Part shown: piece by piece, positions 62,852 to 64,000 of the stretch
Position numbering within the stretch: position 1 is the first letter of the stretch
Layout: each line of letters starts with the position of its first letter
Assembly (NCBI RefSeq): GCF_902726545.1
Contig: NZ_CACVAD010000007.1
Span: forward strand, 44,387-108,386
Reading direction: 5' to 3'
Length of the DNA stretch: 64,000 nucleotides
Source: Yersinia artesiana
GTDB taxonomy: Bacteria > Pseudomonadota > Gammaproteobacteria > Enterobacterales > Enterobacteriaceae
Made by a program: the position numbers and the translations under genes
The notes under the pieces: model-generated
What the model saw: only the letters and a program-made list of their open reading frames with translations
Databases searched by the model: none
Told to the model about the DNA's origin: nothing

Positions 62852-64000
62852 TTAGTTGTCACCAAACAAGTCACGGGTATAAACTTTATCTTTTACATCA
62901 TTTAATATATCAATCATCCGGTTACTTATGATTATATCGGACTCTTTCTTAAATTTATCTAAGTCAGTCAATACTCGAGAGTTAAAAAACTCAGATTCTT
63001 TTAGTGTAGGTTCATAGATAATAACTTCAATACCTTTCGCTTTAATACGTTTCATGATCCCTTGAATACTAGATGCTCGGAAGTTATCAGATCCGCTTTT
63101 CATTATGAGACGATAGACACCAACAATCTTTGGTTTATGTTGCAGGATTTCTGCTGCTATAAAATCTTTTCGTGTTGTATTGGACTCTACGATAGCATTA
63201 ATAATGTTTTGTGGGACATGGCGATAATTTGCCAGGAGTTGCTTAGTATCCTTAGGTAAGCAATAGCCACCGTAGCCAAACGATGGATTGTTATAGTGTG
63301 TCCCAATTCTAGGGTCCAGACATACCCCATCGATAATTTGACGTGTATTTAAACCATGGGAGGCCGCATAAGTATCAAGTTCATTAAAGTAGGAAACCCG
63401 CATAGCTAAATAGGTATTTGCAAAGAGTTTTATCGCCTCAGCTTCAGTGGAATCAGTAAACAGAGTTGATATATTTTCTTTAATTGCGCCCTCTTTTAAT
63501 AAGTTAGCAAATACTTCAGCGCGCTGGGAACGTTCACCCACAACAATACGGGAAGGGTGCAAGTTATCATAGAGAGCGCTCCCTTCTCGTAAGAATTCAG
63601 GCGAGAAAATAAGATTATCACAACCAAGATTTTTTTTTGTTTTTGTCGTATAACCTACTGGCACAGTTGATTTTATAATCATAACAGCATCAGGATTAAT
63701 AGTCATAACATCCTGAATGACGGCTTCAATAGATGTAGTATTAAAATAATTAGTTTCAGGATCGTAGTCGGTAGGGGTAGCAATAATAATATAACTTGCT
63801 CCCTCATAAGCTTCATGCTTATCTAGCGTGGCTCGAAAATTAAGCGATTTATTTTTTAAAAAATCTTGTAACTCAGAATCAACAATTACAGATTCTTTGC
63901 GATTAAGCATCGAAACTTTTTCTGGAATAATATCTAACGCTACGACTTCATGATATTGCGAAAGTAAAATACCATTAGATAAACCTACATAACCTATACC
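62852..64000 (-). CDS. ugd: UDP-glucose 6-dehydrogenase, 5' end outside window
   Basis: Oxidises UDP-glucose to UDP-glucuronate for capsule, O-antigen or Ara4N-lipid A. 382 residues are seen; the frame stays open to the window edge, where the Rossmann loop [13 protein letters not shown] begins, so only a few N-terminal codons are missing. The catalytic cysteine is in [13 protein letters not shown], with the NAD motif [12 protein letters not shown] and STVPVGYT also present. The DNA is clearly more AT-rich than its neighbours, typical of surface-polysaccharide loci. Confidence 0.94.
   Translation of the reverse strand, partial: GIGYVGLSNGILLSQYHEVVALDIIPEKVSMLNRKESVIVDSELQDFLKNKSLNFRATLDKHEAYEGASYIIIATPTDYDPETNYFNTTSIEAVIQDVMTINPDAVMIIKSTVPVGYTTKTKKNLGCDNLIFSPEFLREGSALYDNLHPSRIVVGERSQRAEVFANLLKEGAIKENISTLFTDSTEAEAIKLFANTYLAMRVSYFNELDTYAASHGLNTRQIIDGVCLDPRIGTHYNNPSFGYGGYCLPKDTKQLLANYRHVPQNIINAIVESNTTRKDFIAAEILQHKPKIVGVYRLIMKSGSDNFRASSIQGIMKRIKAKGIEVIIYEPTLKESEFFNSRVLTDLDKFKKESDIIISNRMIDILNDVKDKVYTRDLFGDN

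Overview
The window is a chromosomal segment of an enterobacterium of the Yersinia type. This rests on E. coli-like gene order broken at Yersinia-like breakpoints, two 127-bp ERIC elements, and proteins that are close but not identical to their E. coli counterparts (recognised from memory, without a search). Coding density is high. No rRNA, tRNA, CRISPR array, prophage or transposase gene was seen.

Layout. 1-7 kb: yieF-type flavin reductase, a Cache-type chemoreceptor, an ERIC element, a MetNIQ-type ABC importer and fabV. 7-18 kb: the replication block, with mnmE, yidC, yidD, rnpA and rpmH on the minus strand, then the GATC-rich dnaA regulatory region and dnaA-dnaN-recF-gyrB on the plus strand, then yidA. 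18.7-21.7 kb: a minus-strand set of a threonine dehydratase-like enzyme, an ornithine cyclodeaminase-like reductase and a ROK kinase, headed by a 29-bp near-palindrome. 21.7-26.8 kb: yidR, yidQ, ibpA, ibpB and yidE; both heat-shock genes have ROSE-type RNA thermometer hairpins behind a sigma-32 promoter. 26.8-34.7 kb: avtA, malS, ghrB, an MFS exporter, a divergent Fe-S-type regulator, and yiaD. 34.9-38.6 kb: two tandem exported paralogues ending in an acetyltransferase-like fold, one with a calcium-type beta/gamma-crystallin head. They lie where E. coli has bisC and are the most novel content here. 38.7-43.8 kb: yiaC, tag, glyQS and yiaF. 43.8-48.9 kb: a 1.1-kb non-coding island rich in palindromes, a four-site CRP promoter and the mannitol operon mtlA-mtlD-mtlR, with a variant ERIC between mtlA and mtlD. 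48.9-53 kb: a LysE exporter divergent from a MocR regulator, yibL, a DinJ/YafQ-type toxin-antitoxin pair and yiiM. 53-56 kb: a second chemoreceptor with a sigma-28 promoter and an NWETF tail, and Fur-boxed sodA. 56-62.8 kb: fdhD and fdoGHI-fdhE, formate dehydrogenase-O with an in-frame UGA selenocysteine codon. 62.8-64 kb: an AT-rich ugd running off the end.

The genes fall into working sets: replication initiation and nucleotide/membrane-insertion housekeeping; heat-shock holdases under temperature control; maltodextrin and mannitol use under MalT and CRP; formate respiration with its sulfurtransferase and assembly factor; chemotaxis receptors; and several regulator/exporter pairs with clear inverted-repeat operators.
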